DNA of 64,000 nt from Chitinophaga varians (GCF_012641275.1 NZ_JABAIA010000001.1:1922001-1986000); one strand, 5' to 3'. Numbered from the stretch's first letter, positions 17,064 to 27,800 are shown. Made by a program: numbers and translations. Notes: a model not told the origin generated them from the sequence alone.

Positions 17064-17702
17064 TCATTTGAATTTGCCCAGCAATGCTTCATCTTCCGCC
17101 TTGCCCCAGTGAGGGGTCGTTCCTGTCTTATCTTTCGCCAACAGGCCCAGGCTTTTCTCTGCTAATTCTTTCGCCAATGATTTGTCACCGCCCCACATTT
17201 TAGGCGTATAATATTTCACCCATGCACGTACGTACAAAGCCCTCGGGTTTTCCGGTGCCAGCTGAAGCGCCTGCTGCAGGTACTTTTCCGATATGCTGCC
17301 GTATTTACGGCCGTAAGTCATCGGATTGATGAATACCCTGGTGCGGTTCACCATACTGGCCACCGTCAGCGCTTCTGCCAGTTCATGCCGGGATTTGGTG
17401 CTGTCCAGCAGAGACATCGCACGCCCTATCTGCTCTTCTCCCCTCACGCTGTATGGCTCAATTTTATCCCCATCGTCCTGGTAGAGGAAACCGATTTTCG
17501 CGTTACAGTAGGCAGCATAATACCAGGGCAGCCAGGAGCCAGGCTGCTGCGCCGTCAGCGTGACAAATGTTTTTTCCAGCGCTTCGTAATCTTTTACAGA
17601 AGCGGCGCCGTCGAGCTTATGCACGGCGTCTTCCAGTGACTGCGCCATGGCAAAGACAGAGCAGGACAGCAGTACTAATAAGGAGAGGATTGTTTTTTTC
17701 AT
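17064..17702 (-). CDS. Exported TPR-like protein
   Basis: A 212-residue exported protein: signal peptide MKKTILSLLVLLSCSVFAMAQ followed by an all-helical domain with TPR-like stretches (TLTAQQPGSWLPWYYAAYCNAKIGF and LAPENPRALYVRAWVKYY). No lipobox is seen, so it is likely periplasmic. It follows the TonB receptor gene after 18 bp and is clearly in its operon. A comparable periplasmic TPR partner beside a TonB receptor is frequent in this phylum, but what it binds is not known. Confidence 0.78.
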   Translation of the reverse strand: MKKTILSLLVLLSCSVFAMAQSLEDAVHKLDGAASVKDYEALEKTFVTLTAQQPGSWLPWYYAAYCNAKIGFLYQDDGDKIEPYSVRGEEQIGRAMSLLDSTKSRHELAEALTVASMVNRTRVFINPMTYGRKYGSISEKYLQQALQLAPENPRALYVRAWVKYYTPKMWGGDKSLAKELAEKSLGLLAKDKTGTTPHWGKAEDEALLGKFK

Positions 17703-17720
17703 AATTAGCGGGTTTGTGTT

Positions 17721-19766
17721 TTATAAATTGTTATTGATAAAATCATCGGTACGATCTATACCAAGACTCATAAAGAAGCCGATGAAAAATGTTCTGTTGG
17801 CCGGCAACGATACCGCCATCTTATGCTGGCCATTGTAACTGTAGTTATAACCAAACACCTGGGCAGTGCCCAGCAGGTTATTTACTCCCAGCGCAAAACC
17901 GGAGAAGTCTTTATGCTTCCAGCGCGGGAACAATGTCATCAGATGAGCAATATGCAGGTTCACGACATTATATGGCTTTGTGGTGCCCTCGTCTGCCAGC
18001 TGCCAGCCATCACTGTACCGGATATTGTAGTACGGCCTTCCCGCTGCCAGCGCATAAGACACGTTAATGCCGGTAGACAGGTCCGGGAAAAATTTCTTTA
18101 CGGCGATCGTCATCGTGTGCGGCGCAGCAAATGACGGGCGCAGCGTCATCGGATAGTTCAGGTAATCCCGTTTGGTGTCCAGGTACGTATAGGTGATCCA
18201 GTAGTCCAGGTTTTTAAAAGTCTTTTTATCCCGGTAGAATAATTCCACCCCTTTCGCATAGCCGTTACCGGTAGACATGCTTTTTGCGTCCGGCGGTAAC
18301 AGCCGTATCAGATCGTTATATTGCTTGTAATAGGCTTCCACACGGAAAAAACGGTTATGTGCCCTTCTGGTGTAATTCACGACATAGTGCGCAGCACGGG
18401 AAAGGGATAAGTCGCGGTTGCGGTACAGGAACTCGTTCTGAGGCTCCTGGTAAAAAAGGCCATAGGCGAAGTTAAGCTGACTTTCATCGCTCAGCCGCCA
18501 TGCCAGGCTTACCCGCGGCGCCAGTGACCATTTCTCCAGCAGGGAAGTATGCTCCAGCCGCAGCCCAGCTTTAGCTGCGAGGCTGCCCGTCAGGTAAATA
18601 TCACTCTCTGCAAAAAGGGCGGACAGCTGGTCTGTTTGCGCCACAGCGCTGTCACGATATATGCCGGCATCTTTGGAATAAAAATGTTCCGCACCAAAGC
18701 GCACTGCCTGGTCCCTGCCCAGGAAACGGGTAAACACTACTCTCGCCTGCGCAAAATCAGAGCGGATATTACTGTAGTTGCTTTTTAAGTTAAGCGGCAC
18801 GTCCGGTAGAGAAGCGGGCTTCTCTGCGGCGTCCACCAGGCTGGCAACACGTTTGTCCCTGTTGTTGCTGTAAGCCAGGCCCGTTTCCACTTTCCAGTTT
18901 TCCCCCAACCCGGTGCGGTAACTCATATTCGTATAGACGTTACCGCCCTTTACCAGGTAACCGGAGCGCAACGCCGCACTGTCTACGTCCTGATTATACA
19001 GGCCCACGCTGCTTTTACTCCACACGGCATATACTTTGAGCATACCGCTGCGGCCTGTTTTAACGCGGAAATTGGCGTTACCCTCCAGATACGAAGGCCC
19101 CTGAAAATAATCGGGCACATGTGGCACCAGCGCATTGTACAAAGTCTGATTGGAGTAGTTAAGCCCCAGTCCGAAGCTGCTGCGGTTGTCCTTTCCCAAC
19201 CGCTGCATCCCCGCGCCCTGATTGGCAGGAAACAGGTAAAAATTAGCGGACGATTTCTCCGGAAGGTCCACACTTTCCAGTATCAGCGCGCTGCTCATGG
19301 CTTGCCCGTATAAGGCAGAATAACCGCCGGAGCTGAACAGTATCCCTTTAAACAGGAAAGGGTTGATACGGGCGCCCTGTGAGATGCCCGGCACGGAAGG
19401 ATAGTTGGGATATTTGAATAACGTGCCGTCAATAAACTGTTTGGTCTCATCACTGGTACCGCCCCTCACAAAAAGCCCTTCCGTTTCCCCGATCTGTTGT
19501 ACCCCCGGCAGTGCGCGCAACGCCTGTGAAAGGTCGCCGTTGCTGCCGGCCACGGTGACAGCGTCCATGGGCGTGAGGGAGGCTCCTTTGGCTTTATCGC
19601 TGGCCTCAAAAGCACCGGCGCTCACCGTCACCTGCTTCAGGTTTTTAGGTGTGCCGCGGGGAACGGTATCGGACACGGCTTTCCCGGTGCTGTCAGCCGG
19701 CGGCTGTTGCGCGTGAGCTGTGTTCAGCAAGGCAGGTAAAAAAATCCATATCAGGTATCTGGTCAT
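17721..19766 (-). CDS. TonB-dependent receptor (no STN, no SusD)
   Basis: Outer-membrane receptor of 681 residues: signal peptide to about residue 20 (NTAHAQ), a short linker, plug domain from about residue 45 (LKQVTVSAGAFEASDKAKG... ALRALPGVQQIGETEGLFVRGG) and a barrel to the C-terminus. It lacks both the STN domain and the carboxypeptidase-like sandwich, and is shorter than SusC proteins, so it resembles siderophore, metal or small-molecule receptors. A GTG one codon before the ATG is ignored. A -7 element lies 23 nt upstream. The preceding LytS/LytTR genes on the same strand suggest two-component control. Ligand unknown. Confidence 0.88.
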   Translation of the reverse strand: MTRYLIWIFLPALLNTAHAQQPPADSTGKAVSDTVPRGTPKNLKQVTVSAGAFEASDKAKGASLTPMDAVTVAGSNGDLSQALRALPGVQQIGETEGLFVRGGTSDETKQFIDGTLFKYPNYPSVPGISQGARINPFLFKGILFSSGGYSALYGQAMSSALILESVDLPEKSSANFYLFPANQGAGMQRLGKDNRSSFGLGLNYSNQTLYNALVPHVPDYFQGPSYLEGNANFRVKTGRSGMLKVYAVWSKSSVGLYNQDVDSAALRSGYLVKGGNVYTNMSYRTGLGENWKVETGLAYSNNRDKRVASLVDAAEKPASLPDVPLNLKSNYSNIRSDFAQARVVFTRFLGRDQAVRFGAEHFYSKDAGIYRDSAVAQTDQLSALFAESDIYLTGSLAAKAGLRLEHTSLLEKWSLAPRVSLAWRLSDESQLNFAYGLFYQEPQNEFLYRNRDLSLSRAAHYVVNYTRRAHNRFFRVEAYYKQYNDLIRLLPPDAKSMSTGNGYAKGVELFYRDKKTFKNLDYWITYTYLDTKRDYLNYPMTLRPSFAAPHTMTIAVKKFFPDLSTGINVSYALAAGRPYYNIRYSDGWQLADEGTTKPYNVVNLHIAHLMTLFPRWKHKDFSGFALGVNNLLGTAQVFGYNYSYNGQHKMAVSLPANRTFFIGFFMSLGIDRTDDFINNNL

Positions 19767-19788
19767 CACCGGAAGTATTATTTACCCA

Positions 19789-19796
19789 CAAAACTA
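19789..19796 (-). promoter_or_regulatory. -7 promoter element for the TonB receptor operon
   Basis: TAGTTTTG on the minus strand matches TAnnTTTG. It lies between the LytTR stop codon and the receptor ATG, so the receptor, TPR-like and membrane-protein genes can be transcribed apart from lytS-lytTR. Confidence 0.5.
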
Positions 19797-19873
19797 GCGG
19801 GTAGCACGACCGGGATTTTGAGGTGTAGACAACACAGGAAAGTGTGACGACAAGATGAGCAAGTCCGTTTACA

Positions 19874-20581
19874 TCAGTTTTGAGGTCCTTGCACTAAGCG
19901 GGTAACATTTTCTTTGAAGAAATCGCTGACAGGTATTTCTTTTTCACCGATACATACCAAATCGCGTTTTACGGAGGTTATCTTCTTCACCGCCACCAGA
20001 TAGGATTTGTGGGTGCGGACAAATTCTTCTGCCGGTAATTTCTCCGCGACGGCTTTCATCGTCATACGGGTAAGGATTGGCCTTGCAGCGGAAGAGAGGT
20101 GTATTTTGATATAGTCTTTTAATCCTTCGATATATTCAATGTCTGCCACCACAATTTTCACCTGTACGTATTCCACGTTCACGAAAAAATCGGTGATGGC
20201 ACGGGCGGGCGCTGGTGGCTGTTGCAGCCGGAACAAGTCGCCGGCACGCTGGCAGGCTTTCAGGAAACGCTCAAAGCTAAAGGGTTTCAACAGGTAATCC
20301 ACTACCTGGAAGTTATATCCTTCCAGGGCGTATTTTTCATAAGCCGTCACGAGAATAACGAGCGGCGGGCGTTGCAGCGATTGTAAAAGCTGCAAACCGT
20401 TGAGGCGGGGCATTTGTATATCGAGAAACATCAGGTCTACCTGTTCCCGCTGCATCACTTCCATAGCTTCCATCGCATTTTTGCAGGTGGCCACCAGCTC
20501 CAAAAAAGGTACCTGCCGGATACTGTCTTCCAGTAACTCCCGCACCAGGTGCTCATCATCTACTGCAATGCAACGTATCAT
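19874..20581 (-). CDS. LytTR-family response regulator
   Basis: A 235-residue response regulator. The receiver domain (1-120) has the acidic pair D8-D9, phospho-acceptor D54 in MFLDIQMP and the switch Thr and Lys in VTAYEKYALEG. The C-terminal LytTR DNA-binding domain covers about 138-235 (IKIHLSSAARPILTRMTMKAVAEKL and FVRTHKSYLVAVKKI). It overlaps the kinase gene by the 4 nt ATGA, so translation is coupled. Its nearest downstream gene is the TonB receptor 104 bp away, a likely target. Confidence 0.92.
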   Translation of the reverse strand: MIRCIAVDDEHLVRELLEDSIRQVPFLELVATCKNAMEAMEVMQREQVDLMFLDIQMPRLNGLQLLQSLQRPPLVILVTAYEKYALEGYNFQVVDYLLKPFSFERFLKACQRAGDLFRLQQPPAPARAITDFFVNVEYVQVKIVVADIEYIEGLKDYIKIHLSSAARPILTRMTMKAVAEKLPAEEFVRTHKSYLVAVKKITSVKRDLVCIGEKEIPVSDFFKENVTRLVQGPQN

Positions 20582-21600
20582 ACAAGCGTTAACGTTAGGT
20601 GTACAAGAAACCGGTTGCCATCGTTCCTTACCGCCAGCGTATAATGCCGGTGATATAGCAGTTCCAATCTGGATTTTACATTGGCCAGGCCTATTCCCGA
20701 ACTGTCGTCTTTGCTGGTGTCCTGTACCGGATCAAAATGGTTTTCCACTTCAAAGGTAAGTACATCTTCCTGAACAGACAGGTGGATACGGATAACCGGC
20801 TGCTCTACGCCGGTACCGTGTTTGAAAGCATTCTCCACAAAGGGTATCAGCAACATCGGCTCTATCGTATAATTGCTCAATGACGCTGTGGCCGGCAGTT
20901 CCCTGCGAATGTCCACATCATTGCCAAAACGTAGCTGCTGCAGCGCAATGTAACTGTCGAGATACGCTACTTCCTTTTGCAGTGGCACCTTGGCGCCACC
21001 GGTATTGTACAGCATATACCGCATCAGCTCCGACAGCATGATCAGCGAAGGCTCCAGCTGATCAGATTTTTTCCTGGCCAGCGACACCATGTTGGTCAAC
21101 ACGTTAAACAAAAAATGCGGACTGATCTGTGAGCGGAGAAACTTTAATTCGGTAGACAGTTGCTCTGCCTGCTTTTCTTTCTGCCGGCGCTCTTCGTATA
21201 TGCGGTCCAGTATCTTACGGTACAACAGGCTGATCACCAGCACCGCCACAGAAGGCCCGAAAACAAAGCGGTACGCAGCTTTGTTGTGCAACAGCCCCGG
21301 AAACCAGGTAGCCATGATATGGTACTTCAGCTGGAAAGAAACAAACAACAGCAACAAGGCAGCGGGAACATACATCCACCAGTAGCGGCGGTTGAGCAAC
21401 CGCGGGCACAGGTAAAAAGCATTACCATAAAAAATACCCATGTGTATCACACCGGCAACAGTAAAAAAAACGCCGGGCATAGGGCCGATACTGTACTGGT
21501 TTTCGGGAGATGATACGATATAAGGCAATAACAACAGCATGCCCCAGATAAGCGCATGCAGTGTTATGTTGATATATTTTGCTGTCAGGAATGCTTTCAT
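20578..21600 (-). CDS. LytS-type sensor histidine kinase
   Basis: A 340-residue membrane kinase. Four hydrophobic segments fill the first 130 residues (ITLHALIWGMLLLLPYIV and similar), a coiled-coil linker follows (RIYEERRQKEKQAEQLSTEL), then the His_kinase box RSQISPHFLFNVLTNMVSL with the phospho-acceptor His, and a HATPase with SSGIGLANVKSRLELLYHRHY. There is no separate periplasmic sensor domain, so the signal is probably sensed in the membrane. The longest frame begins 24 codons earlier, but the ATG used here (MKAFLTAKYINITLH) gives the usual family start. Confidence 0.9.
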   Translation of the reverse strand: MKAFLTAKYINITLHALIWGMLLLLPYIVSSPENQYSIGPMPGVFFTVAGVIHMGIFYGNAFYLCPRLLNRRYWWMYVPAALLLLFVSFQLKYHIMATWFPGLLHNKAAYRFVFGPSVAVLVISLLYRKILDRIYEERRQKEKQAEQLSTELKFLRSQISPHFLFNVLTNMVSLARKKSDQLEPSLIMLSELMRYMLYNTGGAKVPLQKEVAYLDSYIALQQLRFGNDVDIRRELPATASLSNYTIEPMLLIPFVENAFKHGTGVEQPVIRIHLSVQEDVLTFEVENHFDPVQDTSKDDSSGIGLANVKSRLELLYHRHYTLAVRNDGNRFLVHLTLTLV

Positions 21601-21693
21601 GTACAATATAAATATACTGCAAAGCACGCTGCTCCGGACCGGTTTATCCCCAAAGAAGCGACAACACGGCAAAATGTGCAGACAACACGGACT

Positions 21694-22524
21694 TTACCGG
21701 TAAGAAATGTAGGTGGTCTGCCCGGTCACACTGCCGCCGTTGGTCGTGATTTTTACCGGATAACCGGCCGCATTGTACTCATACACGTACTGTTGCACCA
21801 GCTCTACCATATTATCAATCTTCAGTTGCATTTTAATTACGTTGTTGGGAGAAATACAATCCGCAAACCGCTGCAGGGCCGGTAATATGAGACCGTATTT
21901 TTTATACATGGCATAGTAGGGGTTGGGATGATTATCATACTGGTAGGTGACCGTTACCACCAGGTCCGGCACTCCCGGCCTTCCGAACAGGTTAGGCTGC
22001 GTGGTAACCGCCCGGATAACGTTGCCCTTGCCATCGTATTCAAATTTGATGGAAGTATACAGGGCGGTGTTCCATTTGCCGGGCGTAAAGGTAATGCCAT
22101 TCAGGCGGCCGGCGGGCAGGGTGTAATCATAGCTGCTGAGGATGGTACCGCTGGCAAACCGTTCATCTTTGATACTGCCGTCAATGCTTTTGATGTAGCT
22201 GTACAGGGAGTCGGCAATACTACCCGCACACAGGCCGTTGGCCCAGGTGAAAGTCGTTTTGTAGATATAACCGGTAATAATATTATTGACGGTGTCTTTG
22301 TGTTCGATACGGCTGCCAACAATGCGGCCTTTGTCATCATAGGAAAATTTTTCATGGCCCATCGCCACCAGCCGGTCGCCTTCATAAATAAAAGGCGGGA
22401 TATCAGAGATAGCGGTGATGTTTACATCGTTGTAGTTTAATGCCGGCCCGTTTCCGGATTCATCTTTGCGGCAGGCCATCAGGCTCAGGATGGCCAGACA
22501 CAGTACAGTACTGGATAATTTCAT
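21694..22524 (-). CDS. Lipoprotein of unknown function (DUF4595-like)
   Basis: A 276-residue lipoprotein: leader MKLSSTVLCLAILSLMAC with lipobox Cys 18 and RKDE after it. The mature part is beta-rich with YD-like repeats: EKFSYDDKGRIVGS, IKFEYDDGKGN-like and YVYEYNAAGYPVKIT. A YQYDNHPNPYY motif fits the DUF4595-type lipoproteins of Bacteroidota. The gene sits 39 bp downstream of the rhomboid gene on the same strand and 93 bp upstream of lytS, so it may be the last gene of a rhomboid-lipoprotein unit. Function not known. Confidence 0.75.
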   Translation of the reverse strand: MKLSSTVLCLAILSLMACRKDESGNGPALNYNDVNITAISDIPPFIYEGDRLVAMGHEKFSYDDKGRIVGSRIEHKDTVNNIITGYIYKTTFTWANGLCAGSIADSLYSYIKSIDGSIKDERFASGTILSSYDYTLPAGRLNGITFTPGKWNTALYTSIKFEYDGKGNVIRAVTTQPNLFGRPGVPDLVVTVTYQYDNHPNPYYAMYKKYGLILPALQRFADCISPNNVIKMQLKIDNMVELVQQYVYEYNAAGYPVKITTNGGSVTGQTTYISYR

Positions 22525-22563
22525 GTTCGCGGGTTATATTTTAACAACACTATAGTTTCAGAT

Positions 22564-23397
22564 TTATCGGTCGGCATAATTCTGCAGCTTCTGTTTCTCT
22601 TCGGCAGACAGGCTGTTGATGCCCTGCCGGTGGATCTTTTCAAGTATGGCATCTATCTCCTGCTGCTGTATGGCCTTTTGCTGGTTATACCGGTCTTCCA
22701 GGTTCAGGAAACGTTGTGGGCCGGGGGTATTACCGGTAAGCATCATGTGTGGCTTACGTACCAGCAGGTACATGAAAATAATACAGGGCAGCAGTATCGC
22801 CAATACCGGCAGATAATGTTGTCTGACGGCCTGCGGCTCCATACATACGGCAAAAACCAGCCCGATAAAAGCGCCGCCCAGGTGGGCTTCATGTCCTACG
22901 TTATCATTTTTGTCTTTAATCCGAAAGATAGTAAACAACATGTACAATACACCGTATATCCATGCCGGTATGTACAACGGGATACCGAAGAATCCGATTT
23001 CCATTTCAGGGAACAAAGCGATACATGCGAAGATAATACCACATACGGCGCCGGAGGCCCCCACTGCACTATAATCTCCATGATGCCGGTGAATAAACAG
23101 CGACAACAGGTTGCCACCCACCAGGCTGCTCATATAAATGATGATGAAGTTTTTAATCCCTAACACCGCTTCCACATCCGCGCTGAAAAAACAGAGCGAC
23201 ATCATGTTAAAAAGCAGGTGCATCCAGTCCGCATGCAGAAAGCCGGAAGAAATAAGGCGGTAATATTCCTTGTGGACCAGCATTTCATCCACAATAAAAG
23301 CATATTTATCAAAAAAAACGGTGTCTTTAAATCCCTTGTAAGACACCACGAGGTTCAGGATAACGGTCACCAGGGCAACAACGCCGATTTCAGTCAT
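22564..23397 (-). CDS. Rhomboid-family intramembrane serine protease
   Basis: A 277-residue polytopic protein with six core membrane segments. The catalytic dyad is intact: Ser 115 in VGASGAVCG and His 172 in HEAHLGGAFIG; the HADWMHLLFNM loop motif near residue 55 is present as well. It should cleave membrane proteins within the bilayer. The C-terminal 50 residues are soluble and helical (YNQQKAIQQQEIDAILEKI), a feature of many Bacteroidota rhomboids of unknown importance. Substrates are unknown. Confidence 0.9.
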   Translation of the reverse strand: MTEIGVVALVTVILNLVVSYKGFKDTVFFDKYAFIVDEMLVHKEYYRLISSGFLHADWMHLLFNMMSLCFFSADVEAVLGIKNFIIIYMSSLVGGNLLSLFIHRHHGDYSAVGASGAVCGIIFACIALFPEMEIGFFGIPLYIPAWIYGVLYMLFTIFRIKDKNDNVGHEAHLGGAFIGLVFAVCMEPQAVRQHYLPVLAILLPCIIFMYLLVRKPHMMLTGNTPGPQRFLNLEDRYNQQKAIQQQEIDAILEKIHRQGINSLSAEEKQKLQNYADR

Positions 23398-23433
23398 GGC
23401 TATAGGACATTTAGGGTACAGGATGTAAATGTG

Positions 23434-23465
23434 AACGGCAGCCGGAATAGTTACCGGCTGCCGTT
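23434..23465 (-). terminator. Terminator-like hairpin after susD
   Basis: Perfect 11-bp stem ACGGCAGCCGG/CCGGCTGCCGT with an 8-nt loop, 23 nt after the susD stop. The T tail on the minus strand is weak (TTCACATTT), so it may act as a 3' stabiliser as well as a terminator. Confidence 0.6.
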
Positions 23466-23488
23466 ATAAAGATAAAAAACTTATTACA

Positions 23489-24802
23489 TTAAAAAGTAGG
23501 ATCGGCGGGTGTATTTGGGTTATCGTTCCTTTCCACAAAAGGATAAGGGAAATAATTCCTTTTCCTTTCGGTAGTTGGACGGCCAAATCGGCGCTGGTCT
23601 TCAATTTCCTGGCCAGACATGAACATTTCAATGCGACGGTGTTTGTAAATCTGCGTCAGCAGGTCCGGGATGGTGGCGACAACCACCGGCGGCAGGTTGG
23701 CACCTATGCCAAACGGATCGTCAGACGGCTTTTTGGTCACTACCTTGTTCAGCTCTGCGAGACCGTTTACCAGGTCGTTGTTACGGGCATAACATTCCGC
23801 TTTGATCAGCGTAATTTCCCCGGGCAGGAACACCGGGATGGACTGGATATTGGATTTAAAGAAGCCGCTCATCACAAATTTCAGCCCGGTGGCTTGCCTT
23901 GTCATGTAAAACGGTATCCTGGCGTCAGTTGGCGTGGGCGCCAGTGCTACAGGCAGGCCCATCGTGGAATCCACCACCTGGTAAATATTACTGGTGGAAG
24001 ATACGAGGGTAAAGATCGGATTGGCCACCTGCGGATTGAAGTTGAAAGTACTGATACCTGCACTGGTAAGGTCTACTTTATTGGCAGCATCCAGCGCAGC
24101 GGCATAATCGCCGGCACTCAACGCGTAACGGGCCTTGAGGGCATACAGGGTATTGACCACATTGATGCCTTTAGGAAGAAACGGTGTAATAGCAGAACTG
24201 ATCGGGTTGGCGGCAATGGTATTTAATGCATTGTCGATCGTACGTACCGCTCTTGCGTAACCTTGTTTCCCGGGGATGAAACCCACACGGGTAGTCGCAT
24301 CCGGGCTACTGATGGTGTCCGGCACCTGCTCCCAGTAATTGGCTTGCACGCCCAGCGCCAGCGCTTTAAAAATGGACGTATAGGCAATCACGCCGCTGGC
24401 ATAGCCTTTATCAGATATCACGGTGTTAGTCGCCTTCAGTACTCTCTCTGCATCAAAAACGATCTTATTGGTATAAGCCCACATACCGGTCACCACCACG
24501 TTGTTGTTCAATACCGTATTGCCACCGGTGCCCAGCTGGCCTTCATCGGCGTTGCCCGGATTGGTGACAAACGTTTCTCCGCTCAGCAGGCTTCCGGAGG
24601 TAATAGTGGTATAAATGAGGCCAGTCCTGTCTTTGACATAGTTGGCCTGCAGCCCAACTGCCGCATCTGTAATGGCCTGCGGCGAGCTAAAGGCCTGGTC
24701 CTGGGAAGGCCCGGAAGGGTCCTGGTAGTCTTTTTTACAGGCCGCCGCAGACAACAGGAACGTGGCCATGGTCATGTATGTATAGAAGGTAGTTCGTTTC
24801 AT
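23489..24802 (-). CDS. SusD/RagB-family lipoprotein
   Basis: A 437-residue surface glycan- or peptide-binding lipoprotein. The leader has lipobox Cys 22 (LLSAAACKKDYQ); the body is helical with TPR-like units (AVRTIDNALNTIAAN, LYALKARYALSAGDYAAALDAANKV) and ends with a typical SusD C-terminus containing EIEDQRRFGRP and KRNYFPYPFVERN. It is the lid partner of the SusC gene 17 bp upstream. No enzyme gene is linked, so the substrate is not evident. Shorter than many SusD proteins, but complete. Confidence 0.9.
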   Translation of the reverse strand: MKRTTFYTYMTMATFLLSAAACKKDYQDPSGPSQDQAFSSPQAITDAAVGLQANYVKDRTGLIYTTITSGSLLSGETFVTNPGNADEGQLGTGGNTVLNNNVVVTGMWAYTNKIVFDAERVLKATNTVISDKGYASGVIAYTSIFKALALGVQANYWEQVPDTISSPDATTRVGFIPGKQGYARAVRTIDNALNTIAANPISSAITPFLPKGINVVNTLYALKARYALSAGDYAAALDAANKVDLTSAGISTFNFNPQVANPIFTLVSSTSNIYQVVDSTMGLPVALAPTPTDARIPFYMTRQATGLKFVMSGFFKSNIQSIPVFLPGEITLIKAECYARNNDLVNGLAELNKVVTKKPSDDPFGIGANLPPVVVATIPDLLTQIYKHRRIEMFMSGQEIEDQRRFGRPTTERKRNYFPYPFVERNDNPNTPADPTF

Positions 24803-24819
24803 GATTTGTCTTTTTAGGA

Positions 24820-27800
24820 TTAGAATTTGGCGCGAACGCTCAGGTTATAAGTACGCGGAACAGGTACGGCCCCGAAGTCAATTCCACGTAAAACAGTGCT
24901 TTGTCCTGCGGCATTCACTTCCGGGTCATAACCCTTGTAGTTGTCCCATGAAATGAGGTTCCGGCCACCCACGCTAACGGTCAGGTCCTTTACGGTGTTG
25001 TTTAATTTTCCGAAATTATAGCTGAGCGCCACTTCGCGCAGTTTCACGAAGCTGCCGTTGTCTATCCTGAATTCCTGGATGTTGTATACACCGGCGATAT
25101 ACCCTCTTGGTAACTTGCCCAGGTCTTCCTGCTCTGCGATCTTACCATTATCAACGCCCTGGCGGGTCCTGAAGTCTGCGTTAAAAACATCCACTCCCTG
25201 TACGGCATCCAGTTGTATATGCAGCCCTAGTTTTTTGTATTGTAGATCAGTGGTAAAAGTACCGGTCCAATCCGGATTAGGGTCACCGATTTTTTTGTTG
25301 AGTGCCGAAGCGGAAGCCAGCGGCAGCCCTGTAGCAGGGTCACGCTGTGCCTGGTAATCGAACGGGCCTTTCTGCACACCTCTTTCTGTCACCGGGATGC
25401 CGGCAGGCGTAGTCAGGATATTGCCGTTGGCATCGCGGGCATAGAAAGTACCATAGAAGAAGCCGATGGGATAACCTGCGGCAATGGCCACGGGAGCGCC
25501 GCCCACGGTATTCAGCAATACCAGCGACTGCCCGATATTGAGGGCTTCATTGCGGTTACGGTTGAAAATAGCGGTAAGGTTCCAGGTGAAATTTTTAGTC
25601 CTCACCGGTACGGCGTTTAACACTACTTCTATACCGTTATTTTGCAGGGAACCGATATTGCTCCGGATAGAAGTATAACCGGTGGTTGGGGCTACTGCGC
25701 GGTCAATCAGCAGGTCCTGAACTTTTTTACGGTAGTAGTTCACACTCAGGCCGAGGCGGTCATCCAGGAAAGACAGATCAGTACCGATTTCCAGTTCTTT
25801 CTGTTTTTCAGGTTTCACATTGGGGTCTGTGTATACCAAAGGACCCTGGAAACCGGAAGCACCCACGAAGGCATTCGGAGCATAAGTATTGTAACGCGCA
25901 TAAGCAGTGAGACCGGTCATGTTACCGGATTCCCCATAGGCAGCGCGCAGTTTGAACAATGTCCACCATTTGGCAACGGAAGATTTAGCCCAGAAATCAG
26001 TGCCAGACAATACGTAGCTGCCGCTCAGTTTAGTGTACAGCAGGTTACGTTGACTTTTACCAAATACAGAAGAACCATCCACACGCAGGGCGCCGGTCAG
26101 GAACAACTGATTGCGGTACTTGAAGTTCTGCTGGATGAATTCCCCGGAGATAGAATACTCGGAACGCTGATCACTGCCGGGAATGGCGGTGGTGGCTTTG
26201 TCCGCTGTCTGTGCGAAGGGAGGCATGCCTCGTCCCTGTTGCAGGGAATAGTGCTGCTTTGAGTATTGCACGGAGTAGCCTACCTGTGTCACGGATTCGA
26301 GGTTATCATTGATACGTGCGTTGTAAGTGGCGTTCGCGTCGTGGTTGATCAGGAAGGAAGTGTTGGTACCTGCACTGGCGTAGCCGTTCAGGCTGGGGTC
26401 CAGTGATGTACCGCCGCCGAAGAAGCCGGTGCTTACGTTATAGGCGAATGGCGGAATGAAGGTGGTACCGTCCTGGTAATAGTTATCAATACCCACGTGA
26501 TAGTCCAGTGTCAGGTTTTTGGTGGCATTCGCTTTAAAGCCCAAACCGGCAATCACACGGCCAACCTGCTGTTGCTGACGGAAATCATTAATGATAGATA
26601 CCGGGTTCACACGGCCCAGGTTACCCACTTTCATCAGGTTGCCCAGCGCGTCCCTTTGCTGTATATTATAGTAGTTACCCAAAATGGTAACGGAGTTCAT
26701 AGGTGAATAAAAAGTGTTACCGTCAGGCTTTTCGTTTGACTTACTGTAAACATAGTTGAGGGTAGCATTCATGGTGAGCCATTTTGTTACCTCCTGATCG
26801 AGGTTCACGCGGAAGCTCATGCGGTTAAAGTCTGTATTCTTGATGATACCCTGATTGTAGAAGTAGCTGGCGGAGGCATAGTACTTCGTTTTGTCCTTTC
26901 CACCGGCAATGGAAACGTTGTTGTCGGTGCCTACGCCTGTGCGGAAAATAAAATCCTGGTAGTCGTAGCGTTGTACCGGGAAGGTGCTGACAACGCCCGG
27001 TGTCAGGATATTCTGGGTGGAATCGTTCGGATTCCCGCCAAACTTAGTGGGAGCACGGTTCACATCCAGTTTCTTACGCAGCTCATTGATGGAAATGCCT
27101 GTGGAGAAGTTGATCACCGGAGCACCGGCACTGCCTCTCTTAGTGAAGATCTGCACCACACCGGAATTGGCGCGGGAACCGTAGATAGCGGCGGCAGCAG
27201 CGCCGTTCAGCACTTCCACCCGTTCTATATCGTCGGGGTTGATATCTGCCATACGGTTCTGGCCAACGCTACCAACGAAGTTGGCGCCGGCATAGTTAGG
27301 ATCAGCGTTGGTAACGCGGGTAGTGGAATTGTCCACAATAACACCATCCACGATGTACAACGGCTCTGTAGAACCGCCGATAGTACTGATACCTCTCAGT
27401 TTTACGGAGATACCACCGGAAGGGTCGCCGGAGTTCTGGGTGATCTGGGCGCCGGCCGTTTTACCCTGCAAAGCTGCCAACACGTTGCCGGTGGCGCCTT
27501 TGTTAAGGTCTTCGGCTTTTACGGAACTGATGTAGCTGCCCAACTGGCGGCGGGTGGTACCTTGTGAGGTACCTGTCACCACAATTTCATCCAGCTTGGA
27601 TACGGAAACACCCATCTTCACATCCCTGGTGATGTTGGAAGTGCCAATGGTGACCGGTATTTCCTGTGTGGTAAAACCTACACCGGTAACAGCCAGTACA
27701 TAGTTGCCCGCAGGTACGTTGGCCATGAAGCTGTAAAGCCCTTCCACCGTAGTATTGGCGCCTAGTTTGGTGTTTTTGAGCGTAACGGTAATTCCAGGTA

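Noticed and set aside
16819..17067. 82-codon frame overlapping the small membrane protein gene in another frame
   Set aside because: Its translation is rich in Cys, Trp and Tyr and overlaps the neighbouring TPR-like gene; the chosen frame has two clean membrane helices.
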